The notes beneath the pieces were generated by a model that did no database searches, was not told the origin of the DNA, and saw only the letters and a program-made list of their open reading frames with translations. A stretch of 61,819 bases of DNA from a bacterium (GTDB lineage: Bacteria > SZUA-79 > Acidulodesulfobacterales > Acidulodesulfobacteraceae), in assembly GCA_021812245.1 (NCBI GenBank), contig JAKAOK010000008.1, forward strand, positions 1-61,819, in the 5' to 3' direction. Every line of letters begins with the position of its first letter. The stretch's first letter is position 1. A program made the position numbers and the translations under genes. This document shows positions 18,222-26,227 of the stretch, one piece after another.

Positions 18222-18607
18222 ATAAAATTATATTTCTTTATGAAGCGGTAACTTTTAAGTTTTCCGCCGATTACGGAAAACTTCTCGAAAACCTTATGTT
18301 TCTTGAATTCCAAAAAATGAGATATAAAACATTTTTCTATAAGGGCAAAAAAGAATGCGATTTTGTTTTATACGACGAAGGGGGCGAAAAAACGGCAATA
18401 CAGGTATGCGCCTATTTCTCCGATGCAGACACAAGAAAAAGGGAAATGGAAGGGCTGGCGGAAGCCTGTAAAAACCTTAAAATTAATACCGGGCATATTT
18501 TAACGCTTTCCCAAGAAGAAACGATAGCCTATGAAGGGCTGGCAGTTAAAATAGAACCGGCATTTAAGTTTTTACTCCAAAATCTCCAATATAGCATATC
18601 CGAATAG
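18222..18607 (+). pseudogene. C-terminal remnant of a DUF4143 (AAA-family) ATPase
   Basis: An open frame runs from the lemA stop to 18607 without a proper start. Its translation 'FSADYGKLLENLMFLEF', 'GKKECDFVL' and 'AIQVCAYFSD...RKREMEGL' is the C-terminal nuclease-like DUF4143 half of the common bacterial ATP-binding protein family. The AAA ATPase half and most of DUF4143 are missing. An internal ATG at 18296 could give a 103-residue peptide, but this is best read as a decayed gene. Its last ~35 bp overlap the csm5 relic on the other strand. Confidence 0.75.
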
Positions 18608-18882
18608 CAAGAACTCTTCATTTGTTTTGGGGTCGCTTTCTTCAGACGCAAGCCAAATTCTGGTAGTATGTTCAAGATATTTGGGGGCTCTCCTTTTATA
18701 GTAACTGCCTCAGCACCAGAATGCCTGCCTATGCGAACAAAGCATCCGCGATGAAATTTCCCTTTATACTTATTATTATAAATATCATAAGAACCCGAAC
18801 TTGCGCTAATCTTTTTTAAAACTTCATCATTTTCTTTTATAAAATTATCTCTATATAAAATGTATTCAACATAATAGAGCTT
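18572..18882 (-). pseudogene. Frameshifted C-terminal relic of a csm5-like RAMP gene
   Basis: Minus-strand translation gives 'YYVEYILYRDNFI', then 'RGCFVRIGRHSGAEAVTIKG', a close match to the Csm5 signature block (KIGNHSGAFEVTMEG in the intact csm5 here). After a one-base shift near GGAGAGCCCCC it continues 'RAPKYLEHTTRIWLASEE' and ends 'FGYAILEILE' with a stop at 18572. The intact Csm5 also has TTIWLNE after this point. The N-terminal two thirds are absent. It is divergent from the functional csm5 9 kb away, so it is probably the trace of a second type III locus rather than a recent copy. Confidence 0.65.
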
Positions 18883-19011
18883 TTAAATAATAATTATTCC
18901 GAAAAACAGATTTACCTGGAGCTGTCAAAACAATACGACATTAAAATCTCGTATCCCTCCGTGACTAGATTTTTAAAAAAGCATAAAGCGCTGGAGGGAT
19001 TGCGGCGTTAA
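18859..19011 (+). pseudogene. Fragment encoding a helix-turn-helix segment
   Basis: A short open stretch without a start encodes 'NYSEKQIYLELSKQYDIKIS' followed by YPSVTRFLKKHKALEGLRR and a stop. The spacing of I-x2-EL and S-x-PSVTRFLKK looks like the recognition helix region of transposase or mobilisation helix-turn-helix proteins. It abuts the csm5 relic at about 18880, so the two junk pieces were joined by rearrangement. I cannot name the parent family. Confidence 0.4.
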
Positions 19012-19025
19012 AATTTTATATAAAA

Positions 19026-20231
19026 TTAGTAGATGGAAGTACTAATGAGGGAAAACAGTTTTATTGCCAGTTCTTTTTTTAGCTGCCTTTCAAATCTAAT
19101 TACTTCACCCTTCTTGTTTATCAAAAAACCTTCGTTTTCGTCGCCGCCGATAATATCTTTGGATATGTCGTTTATGAAAATATAGTCCAAAGACTTTTCG
19201 GAAAGTTTTTTCCGTCCATTTTCTATTATGGAATCGGTTTCGGCGGCAAAACCAAAAACTGTCTGCCCCTCTTTTTTGATTTCCGAAACGGCTTTTAATA
19301 AATCTTCGTTTTGAATAAGTTCGACATTAAGTATGCCGCCTGCGCCGGCATTGCCGCTTTTCTTAATCTTTACGGGGCTTTTTTCTTTAAAACCGTAATC
19401 AGAAACCGCCGCCGCCATAAAAAGCGTATCGCACTTCTTGAATTCGGTAAGCAAAGCCTCTTTAAAATCCCTAAAACCTGAGCGGTTTATAATTTTTATC
19501 CGCCTGTTGATATATTTGCAGGGTATGTCGATATTAAGCGCAATCAGCGTAACCTCCGCCCCCGCTTTTACCGCTTCATTCGCAAGGCTAATCCCCATTT
19601 TCCCGCTTGAACCGTTGGACATAAACCTCACGGGGTCGAGATATTCCCTCATAGCCCCCGCCGTGACTAAAACCCTCTTGCCTTTGAGCGTTTTTTCTTT
19701 AAAAATTGGCTCGATATCGCAAATAATATCTTCTATTTCGGGGAACCTGCCTTCTCCGAAATCTCCGCAGGCGGCATTTCCGGTTGCCGGCGAAACGACG
19801 TAAAAATTATGTTTCGCCAATTTATTAAGATTGTCTTTTAATATTTTATTTGCAAACATATTTGGATTCATCGCGGGGACTAAAACCTTAATCTTATCCG
19901 GCGAAGCCGCAACCGTCAGCGTTATCAGGGTATCGGCAATGCCTGCGGCAAGTTTGTTGATAGTGTTATAAGTAGCCGGGGCTATTAATATAACATCTGC
20001 AAATTTCGAAAGAGCTATATGCGAAAGCGGACTTTTAAAAGCGTCGTCGCTAAAAACCTCTTCCCCGAATGATTCAAAAATATAAGGAGAGATAAATTTT
20101 CCGGCAGAGGCGCTTACTATGATTTTAACGTTTGCGCCTTCTTTTTTAAGCCTTCTGTATAAATCGACGCTTTTGTAGCTTGCAATAGAGCCGGTGATGC
20201 ATAAAAGAATGTTTTTATCTTGTAAACTCAT
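19026..20231 (-). CDS. coaBC: CoaBC, bifunctional phosphopantothenoylcysteine synthetase/decarboxylase
   Basis: About 401 residues from the ATG at 20231; an upstream in-frame ATG at 20309 would add 26 residues encoded by a REP and a duplicated segment and is probably not used. The N-terminal CoaC flavoprotein begins 'KNILLCITGSIASYKSVD', has the FMN-site 'APATYNTINKLAAGIADT' and the decarboxylase PAMNPNM motif. The CoaB half begins 'RVLVTAGAMREYLDPVRFMS' with NGSSGKMG. The enzyme makes 4'-phosphopantetheine in CoA synthesis; coaD lies in another operon at 38.5 kb. It follows the MBL-hydrolase gene. Confidence 0.93.
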   Translation of the reverse strand: MSLQDKNILLCITGSIASYKSVDLYRRLKKEGANVKIIVSASAGKFISPYIFESFGEEVFSDDAFKSPLSHIALSKFADVILIAPATYNTINKLAAGIADTLITLTVAASPDKIKVLVPAMNPNMFANKILKDNLNKLAKHNFYVVSPATGNAACGDFGEGRFPEIEDIICDIEPIFKEKTLKGKRVLVTAGAMREYLDPVRFMSNGSSGKMGISLANEAVKAGAEVTLIALNIDIPCKYINRRIKIINRSGFRDFKEALLTEFKKCDTLFMAAAVSDYGFKEKSPVKIKKSGNAGAGGILNVELIQNEDLLKAVSEIKKEGQTVFGFAAETDSIIENGRKKLSEKSLDYIFINDISKDIIGGDENEGFLINKKGEVIRFERQLKKELAIKLFSLISTSIY

Positions 20232-20305
20232 ATTAATTAAATATTGATTAAATTTCCTTTCATACCAGATTGCTTCGCTTGCGCTCGCAATGACGCTTTT
20301 ACGTC
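20232..20305 (-). repeat. REP insertion between two copies of a duplicated segment
   Basis: Minus-strand reading: the last codons of the MBL-fold gene (GGTATGAAAG, AAATTTAATC, TATTTAAT, ATGAG) are followed by a REP core (CATTGCGAGCGC, GAAGCAATCT, 20263-20291 region) and then by a second, slightly diverged copy of the same ~38 bp that leads into coaBC. The translated duplicates read YERKFNPYLI and YERKFNQYLI. It looks like a small insertion that duplicated its target. Confidence 0.65.
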
Positions 20306-20929
20306 TCATATTAAATAAGGATTAAATTTTCTTTCATACCCTACAGTCGTAGCCTCTCCATGACCCGGATAAACTTTTACGTCGTCCTTCAGAGTCATAA
20401 GTTTGTTTTTAATAGAGCTTATGATCTGTTCGGACGAACCGCCCAAAATATCGGTCCTTCCTATAGTATTTCTAAAAAGCGTATCGCCGCTGAAAAGATG
20501 TTTATCGTTCACTAAAAACGATACGCTTCCGGGCGAATGTCCGGGCGTAAAAACAGACAGGATTTTAATGTCTCCCAATTCGATAACTTCCCCGTCTTTT
20601 AAATATCTGTCGATTACGACGTCTCCGGTATATTCAAAACCGAGATATTCCGCCTGCTCTTCTAAATTTTTAAGTATTTGTTCTTCTTCTTTAGCCGCAA
20701 TAATATCTATGCTATATTTTCCCTTAAAATAGTTGTCCATTGAAACATGGTCTATATGGCAGTGTGTATTAAGAATAAACTTCAAATCTATATTTTCGTC
20801 CCGAATTATTTTTTCTATTTTCTTTTCCTCTCCGCCCGGGTCTATTAGGAATCCTTCTTTTGTTTCGTCGTTAAATACTATATATGTATTAACTTCAAAA
20901 GGTCCTGCCGGAATAGTATAAAATTTCAT
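20306..20929 (-). CDS. MBL-fold metallo-hydrolase (glyoxalase II-like)
   Basis: 207 residues. The zinc-binding motif is THCHIDH (HxHxDH) near residue 55, with later ligands in 'TPGHSPGS', 'FSGDTLF' and 'VYPGHGEATT'. This arrangement is that of the short GloB-like hydrolases acting on thioesters such as S-lactoylglutathione analogues; the true substrate is unknown. The start ATG overlaps the stop of the preceding phosphohexomutase gene by ATGA, indicating translational coupling. Its C-terminal codons are duplicated downstream around a REP. Confidence 0.88.
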   Translation of the reverse strand: MKFYTIPAGPFEVNTYIVFNDETKEGFLIDPGGEEKKIEKIIRDENIDLKFILNTHCHIDHVSMDNYFKGKYSIDIIAAKEEEQILKNLEEQAEYLGFEYTGDVVIDRYLKDGEVIELGDIKILSVFTPGHSPGSVSFLVNDKHLFSGDTLFRNTIGRTDILGGSSEQIISSIKNKLMTLKDDVKVYPGHGEATTVGYERKFNPYLI

Positions 20930-22404
20930 ATTAAATATTTTTGAAAAGAATTAATTAAAACGTCGAGATTTTCTTCGGTATCCGCCTCTCCGTAAATGCG
21001 CATTAAATCTTCGGTTCCCGAAAGCCTTGCCAACAGCCATAAATCGTCGTCAAAAAAGACTTTATATCCATCGGTCGTGTTTTTGCCCGTCACTTTTTTG
21101 CCCTCGAAAACGTTCGGAAATTTTTCCATTTTTTCGTCTATTTCAGCCTTAAACTTCTCTTTATCGACGGGAACGTTGATTCTTTTAGTATAAATCGGAC
21201 CGAACTTTTCAAGAAGGTCTTTAACGAGAGTCTTCAGCGGCTTCTTATAATAGGACAGCATCTCCAGAACTAAAAGGCAGGTATAAATTCCGTCTTTATC
21301 TGGAGTGTGTCCCGCCACCGTCAAGCCCGAAGATTCTTCGCCCGCCATTACGACCCTGCCTTCGGATATAAGTTTCCCAAGATACTTAAATCCTACCGGA
21401 GTTTCTATAACCTCAAAACCGTAATATTTTGCTACCCTGTCCACTAAAGCCGTCGTCGCAACGCTTCTTGCCGCATCCCCTTTTGCTCCCTTGCCTTCGA
21501 TGTAATAATTATAAAGAAGAGGGAATATAATATTGGGTTCTACAAATTCCCCGTCTTCGTCAAGCACGCCGTATCTGTCGGCATCTCCGTCCGCCGCAAG
21601 CCCTATGGCTGTTTTTCCCGATTTATTTTTATTGTATTCTTTAATCAGCATACCCATTTCTTTTAAATTCTTTGCAGACGGGTCGGGCGCGAAACCCGGT
21701 GCGAAAAAAGCGTCTCTTTCCTTATATATTTCTTTAAATTCATAGCCTGCCTCTCCCAGAATATTTCCTATCATACCTTTGGAAGTGCCGTGCATAGACG
21801 AAATAAGCGGATAAATGCCGCGGCTGCCGTCGGCAATAAGTTTTAAATCTAATTTAGATTTTACAAGGTCTATATAATATCCTATAAAATCTTCTTCCGC
21901 CAATAAACCCCGTCTTTTCGCTTCGTCGAAATCCATAAATTTATACCTCGGCGATTTAAGGAGTTCATTTGATTTTTTCGTCAGGACCTCCGTATCTTCG
22001 GGAAGAGCCGGTCCTCCCCAATCCGGAGAGAACTTTATTCCGTTATAGTCGTAAGGGTTATGGCTTGCCGTGATGTTTATAGCTCCGAGAGCTTTTTCTT
22101 TTAATATTTTAATCGAAATAACCGGCGTAGGGGTGAAAGTATCGGCAAAAATTACGTTAAAGCCGTTGGCGCAAAAGACGCAGGCGCTGATTTTCGCAAA
22201 TTCTTCGGATAAAAAACGGGTATCGTAACCGACTATTATCTTTTTAGACGGGAAAGGCTCTTTATATTTTTCGGTTAAAAAATCGCACACCGCCTGCGAA
22301 ACTAATTTAACGGATTCATATGTAAAGTCGTCGGCGATTCTGCCTCTGTAGCCGGACGTTCCAAATTCAATTTCTAAGGTCCTTCCGCCCTCTTTTTCCG
22401 TCAT
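20926..22404 (-). CDS. Phosphoglucomutase/phosphomannomutase (alpha-D-phosphohexomutase)
   Basis: 492 residues with all four family motifs: substrate-phosphate entry 'EFGTSGYRG' at the N terminus, the phosphoserine loop TASHNP, the Mg-binding loop DGDADR, and the sugar loop GEESSG. The C-terminal phosphate-binding 'RLSGTEDLMRIY' is present. The enzyme interconverts hexose 1- and 6-phosphates for cell-envelope sugars or glycogen. It lies upstream of the MBL gene and downstream of a nucleotidyltransferase-mutase fusion gene. It retains the catalytic serine that the fusion protein lacks. Substrate preference is not readable. Confidence 0.92.
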   Translation of the reverse strand: MTEKEGGRTLEIEFGTSGYRGRIADDFTYESVKLVSQAVCDFLTEKYKEPFPSKKIIVGYDTRFLSEEFAKISACVFCANGFNVIFADTFTPTPVISIKILKEKALGAINITASHNPYDYNGIKFSPDWGGPALPEDTEVLTKKSNELLKSPRYKFMDFDEAKRRGLLAEEDFIGYYIDLVKSKLDLKLIADGSRGIYPLISSMHGTSKGMIGNILGEAGYEFKEIYKERDAFFAPGFAPDPSAKNLKEMGMLIKEYNKNKSGKTAIGLAADGDADRYGVLDEDGEFVEPNIIFPLLYNYYIEGKGAKGDAARSVATTALVDRVAKYYGFEVIETPVGFKYLGKLISEGRVVMAGEESSGLTVAGHTPDKDGIYTCLLVLEMLSYYKKPLKTLVKDLLEKFGPIYTKRINVPVDKEKFKAEIDEKMEKFPNVFEGKKVTGKNTTDGYKVFFDDDLWLLARLSGTEDLMRIYGEADTEENLDVLINSFQKYLI

Positions 22405-22470
22405 TCCGTTTCTCCCATATTTTTTATCTTTTTCTTAAATCCCCGCAAGACTTTATAATCAATTCCGCAA

Positions 22471-24990
22471 TCAGGACAAGGCGCTGACGTCTCTTTCATT
22501 TTTCCACCTTTCTATATCGTTATTAAACTGGTTTAGCAATGACAGCGCTTCCTCTTTATCCCTGCTTTCGGAAAATATCTCAAAATGCGCTCCTTCTGAC
22601 GTGGGATAAGCAAGAACCCATCCGCTTGATTTTATGAGTTTTATTCCGTCCATTAATAAAACATTATCACCGCTGTATTTCTCGAAAAATTTTCTCATTA
22701 TGAAGCCTTTTAATTCGGTGGGACAAGGCACTCGTTTATATTCAAAATATGAAGGCTCTATGTATCTAAGCTCGTTTTTAATCGAAGTGTTAAGCTTAGC
22801 AAGCATTTCAAGAAGTTTTATCGCCGAATACATTCCATCGAATGCAGGCATAAATTTTGGATAAATGTATCCGCCCTCATTATCGCCGCCAAAGTAAATA
22901 TTGGAATTAGCCGATTTTTCCATAAGGCAGCTCGAAGAATTTTTGACAAAAAATATTTCGAAGTTATAATCTTTAGCCGATTTTGCTATATTAAAAGAAG
23001 AACCGACCGGAATGGCAATAGACTTGTCGGTTTTTTCCGTTTTCATAACTAAAAGCGCCATTAAAGTTAAAGCCGTATTGCCGTCGATATTGTCGCCGTT
23101 TTCATCGCAAATATAAATCTTTTCTCCGCCGTTATCGATAAAAATTCCCAGATCCGCGTTTATAGACCTGACTATACTGGACAGCTCTTTAAGCGACTTT
23201 TTAAATTCTCTTTCCGTTTTTGCTATCTTGGTCTGGTCTAAATTTGCATTGAGATGAACCGAATCTATTCCCAGTTTTCCTATTATTGAAGGAAAAATCT
23301 TGCTTGAACTCCCGTACGAATAGTCTATTACGATTTTAAATTTTCTCTTTATAATTTTATCGACGTCTATCGTATTGAGAAAACCGTCGGTATAATATTC
23401 CGTTCCATGCGTCGGATAAAATATCTCTCCGGTATCTTCCGACCCCACCCTCAAATAATCTTCCCTGAAAAACAGCCTTTCTATTTTTTGTTCTCCAAGA
23501 GAAGACAGGTCTAAACCGTTTGAATCGAAAAACTTTATATTTAAAAGTTTTTTGTCGAACGGATGTTTTCTGACGTGTATGCCGCCGGAACTTTTGAACT
23601 GTTTTGCCTGATACCGGACTATAGAAATAGGGGTATCGCTGAAATCGTTAACGTTGACGCCGACCGAAAGTACGCCGGACATCATAGCCCTTGAAAAAAG
23701 ACGGGATGTCTTATGGCTGTCCCGGGATACGGAAATCGTCCTGTTTTTGCCTATCGTCGCACCGAATGCCGCTCCCAGTTTAGACGCAAACTCGGGGGTA
23801 ACTTCTAAATTTGCAAGGGCAGTTATGCCGTATTGCCCGAATATTTTTGCGCTCCATTTATCCGACCATATGAGGCTTTCGGATAATATAGCGCCGTCTT
23901 CCACATTCTTAAAAGGCCATATCTTAACATTCGGATTTATAACTGCGCCGTTGCCTATATGGCATACGTCGGATATTACTGCGCCGGAACCTATAAAGAC
24001 ATTATTTCCCACATGAGATTTATATCCCAATACGGCTTCCTGTATATCGCAGTTTGAGCCTATCTTTGAAGCTTTCCCTATAACCGAACCGCTTATCTGG
24101 GAGGATTCCCCTATAGTGCAGTTATCCCCTATAACACAATTTTTTATTTTACAATTTTGAAGAATACGAACGTCTTTTCCAAATATAGAATTTTCGATGT
24201 CGCAACTTATATCTATAATGCTTTTACTGCCTATTTTTATATCTTTATCGGACAGAGATTCTCCTTCGATATTCAAATCTATCTTTCCGGCTATAATGTC
24301 TAACTGGCTCTGCCTGTACTCGGAAAGCGTGCCTACGTCCTTCCAGTAGCCCGACGATATATGGCCGAAAAGATTTTTATTTTCCTTTAAAAGTATAGGG
24401 AAAAGGTCTTTCGAAAAATCAAACTCGCTTTTTTCGGGAATCATTTTTAATGCCGACTTATTTAAAATATAAATTCCGGTATTTATAGTATCGCTGAATA
24501 CTTCAGACCATGTGGGCTTTTCAAGAAATTTGGTTATTCTGCCTTCGCTGTCCGTAATTACGATTCCGAAAGCCAGAGGGTTTTCGACTCTTGTAAGGAC
24601 TATCGTGGCATCGCTTTTCCCGCTTATATGAAAATCTATGGGCCTGCTTAAATTAATATCGGTAATAATATCCGCGCTGATTACGACAAAATTGTCTTCT
24701 TTTATTATATTTTCGACATTTTTTACCGCCCCCGCCGTCCCATAATCTTCTTCGGCAAGAACGTATTCTATCTTTACTCCGAAATCGGCTCCGTCTTTAA
24801 AATGGTTTCTTATAAGTTCGGGCTGGACGTACAACAGGACGATTAAATCATTGATGCCATATGTCTTAAGGAGATTAATAACATGCTCCATCATCGGCTT
24901 ATTCGCGATATGTATCATCGGCTTAGGGGTATTATTGGTTAAAGGCTTAAGCCTTGTTCCGAAACCTCCAGCCATTATGACAGCCTGCAT
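22471..24990 (-). CDS. Mannose-1-phosphate guanylyltransferase-like protein with C-terminal phosphohexomutase-like domain
   Basis: 839 residues. Residues 1-~235 are a nucleotidyltransferase (MAGGFGTRLKPLT at the start), followed by left-handed beta-helix hexapeptide repeats to ~370 ('IGDNCTIGESSQI') and a phosphomannomutase-like domain to the end. Fusions of this architecture and length are known in Cyanobacteria and Actinobacteria and make or regulate NDP-sugars. In the mutase part the phosphoserine loop TASHNP is replaced by 'SSGGIHVRKHP' and the sugar loop by 'GGDNEGGYIYP', so mutase activity is doubtful and the domain may be regulatory. First gene of the operon with the mutase, MBL and coaBC. 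Confidence 0.87.
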   Translation of the reverse strand: MQAVIMAGGFGTRLKPLTNNTPKPMIHIANKPMMEHVINLLKTYGINDLIVLLYVQPELIRNHFKDGADFGVKIEYVLAEEDYGTAGAVKNVENIIKEDNFVVISADIITDINLSRPIDFHISGKSDATIVLTRVENPLAFGIVITDSEGRITKFLEKPTWSEVFSDTINTGIYILNKSALKMIPEKSEFDFSKDLFPILLKENKNLFGHISSGYWKDVGTLSEYRQSQLDIIAGKIDLNIEGESLSDKDIKIGSKSIIDISCDIENSIFGKDVRILQNCKIKNCVIGDNCTIGESSQISGSVIGKASKIGSNCDIQEAVLGYKSHVGNNVFIGSGAVISDVCHIGNGAVINPNVKIWPFKNVEDGAILSESLIWSDKWSAKIFGQYGITALANLEVTPEFASKLGAAFGATIGKNRTISVSRDSHKTSRLFSRAMMSGVLSVGVNVNDFSDTPISIVRYQAKQFKSSGGIHVRKHPFDKKLLNIKFFDSNGLDLSSLGEQKIERLFFREDYLRVGSEDTGEIFYPTHGTEYYTDGFLNTIDVDKIIKRKFKIVIDYSYGSSSKIFPSIIGKLGIDSVHLNANLDQTKIAKTEREFKKSLKELSSIVRSINADLGIFIDNGGEKIYICDENGDNIDGNTALTLMALLVMKTEKTDKSIAIPVGSSFNIAKSAKDYNFEIFFVKNSSSCLMEKSANSNIYFGGDNEGGYIYPKFMPAFDGMYSAIKLLEMLAKLNTSIKNELRYIEPSYFEYKRVPCPTELKGFIMRKFFEKYSGDNVLLMDGIKLIKSSGWVLAYPTSEGAHFEIFSESRDKEEALSLLNQFNNDIERWKNERDVSALS

Positions 24991-25079
24991 AAATTAATAC
25001 CCCTTTTTTGTGTTGCACTTGACAAATTATTCTATTAAAATTATATCTTAATAAACAATAAAATTAAAACATAAAATTT

Positions 25080-25664
25080 ATGCTTCCCTATATTCTCTAT
25101 TTAGATACAGCCTTTTTTTTGTTAATAAACGACAACTTTCATTTTTCTTTATTGAACGATAATATGAGGGCGGTTACGTATCTCGGCAACGGCTGGGTTG
25201 CTTACTGGCTGGTTCTTGTTTATGTTTATTTTTATAATCGCCTGAAATTTAAAGAATCGTTCCTTCTGCTTTTTTTAACTCAAATAGTCCCCGGCATATT
25301 CGATATAATAATAAAAAGAGCCGTAAACAGGCCCAGACCCGCCGTAGCGCTTCACAATCTAATAAAGACCGGCGCCGTCCATATAAACCTGCTGGGAAGG
25401 CATCTGACCGAACGGTCTTTTCCTTCGGGTCATTCCGTAACCGCTTTTTCGCTGGCCGTGGCTCTTTCTTATATATTTCCTAAACACAAAAAATTATTTT
25501 ATATTCTTGCGCTTACGGTCGCCTTTTCCCGAGTTTACGACGGCGAACATTACCCCTTAGACGTAATTGCCGGCGGTATTTTAGGCTATCTATTCGCAAA
25601 AATAACCCTCATTGTATATAAAAAAATGCGGGGATTTGGGGATTTTAATTTTGAAAAGATTTAA
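25080..25664 (+). CDS. PAP2-family membrane phosphatase
   Basis: 194 residues with several hydrophobic helices. The three phosphatase motifs are intact: KRAVNRPRP (K-x6-RP), PSGH, and SRVYDGEHYPLD (SR-x5-H-x3-D). Such enzymes dephosphorylate undecaprenyl pyrophosphate or phosphatidic acid at the outer face of the inner membrane. The start at 25080 follows an AT-rich divergent gap with no clear Shine-Dalgarno. The stop overlaps the convergent lptE stop by 4 bp. Confidence 0.88.
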   Translation: MLPYILYLDTAFFLLINDNFHFSLLNDNMRAVTYLGNGWVAYWLVLVYVYFYNRLKFKESFLLLFLTQIVPGIFDIIIKRAVNRPRPAVALHNLIKTGAVHINLLGRHLTERSFPSGHSVTAFSLAVALSYIFPKHKKLFYILALTVAFSRVYDGEHYPLDVIAGGILGYLFAKITLIVYKKMRGFGDFNFEKI

Positions 25665-26227
25665 TGTGAGGTTAATTTTTTAGTTTCTATATATATTACG
25701 ATTTTTCCGGCTATTCTTTTAGATGCCGTTTCTATCGCCATTTTTTCCTGTTTATGTGCAACAAGGGGGTTAATATAATTATAATAGGTTGCCCCTGAAG
25801 AAAAACCGACATTTCTGAAAATTATCTTCCCGTTCGTCTTGTACATACTTACCGTCACATTTACCGTTATCATATAATCCACCGCCGCGGCAACGCCGGT
25901 ATAAGACATTACGCTGTTCTGAATTGAGGTAATCTTTCCGGTTAAATAATAGAACGCGTCGTTTTTATTTGATGTAAACATATCGGTCTGAACATTGAGA
26001 TAATTTGCAATATTGTTGGAAAAATATACCCCTGCGCCGCTTTTATAGGTTAAATTTTTAAAAGGTTTTATGTATATTTGCGAGATATTATTATATTCCT
26101 TACCCTTGTATTCCCCCGCGGCGACAATAGCGGAACCTTCTTTTCCGTTTAAAATCCTAAAGCCGCAAGACGTAGAAAGACCGGCGGCAAATAAAATAAA
26201 AACAAAAAGTATAAGTTTATTTTTCAT
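25661..26227 (-). CDS. lptE: LptE-like LPS-assembly lipoprotein
   Basis: 188 residues. A signal peptide of ~20 residues ends in LSTSC, a poor but plausible lipobox with Cys at 21. The body 'IYIKPFKNLTYKSGAG' followed by a variable beta-rich domain and a C-terminal helix is the LptE pattern; LptE plugs and folds the LptD outer-membrane LPS translocon. It directly follows leuS with a 4-bp overlap, the conserved leuS-lptE arrangement of Gram-negative bacteria, which supports the assignment despite low sequence conservation of the family. Confidence 0.75.
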   Translation of the reverse strand: MKNKLILFVFILFAAGLSTSCGFRILNGKEGSAIVAAGEYKGKEYNNISQIYIKPFKNLTYKSGAGVYFSNNIANYLNVQTDMFTSNKNDAFYYLTGKITSIQNSVMSYTGVAAAVDYMITVNVTVSMYKTNGKIIFRNVGFSSGATYYNYINPLVAHKQEKMAIETASKRIAGKIVIYIETKKLTSH

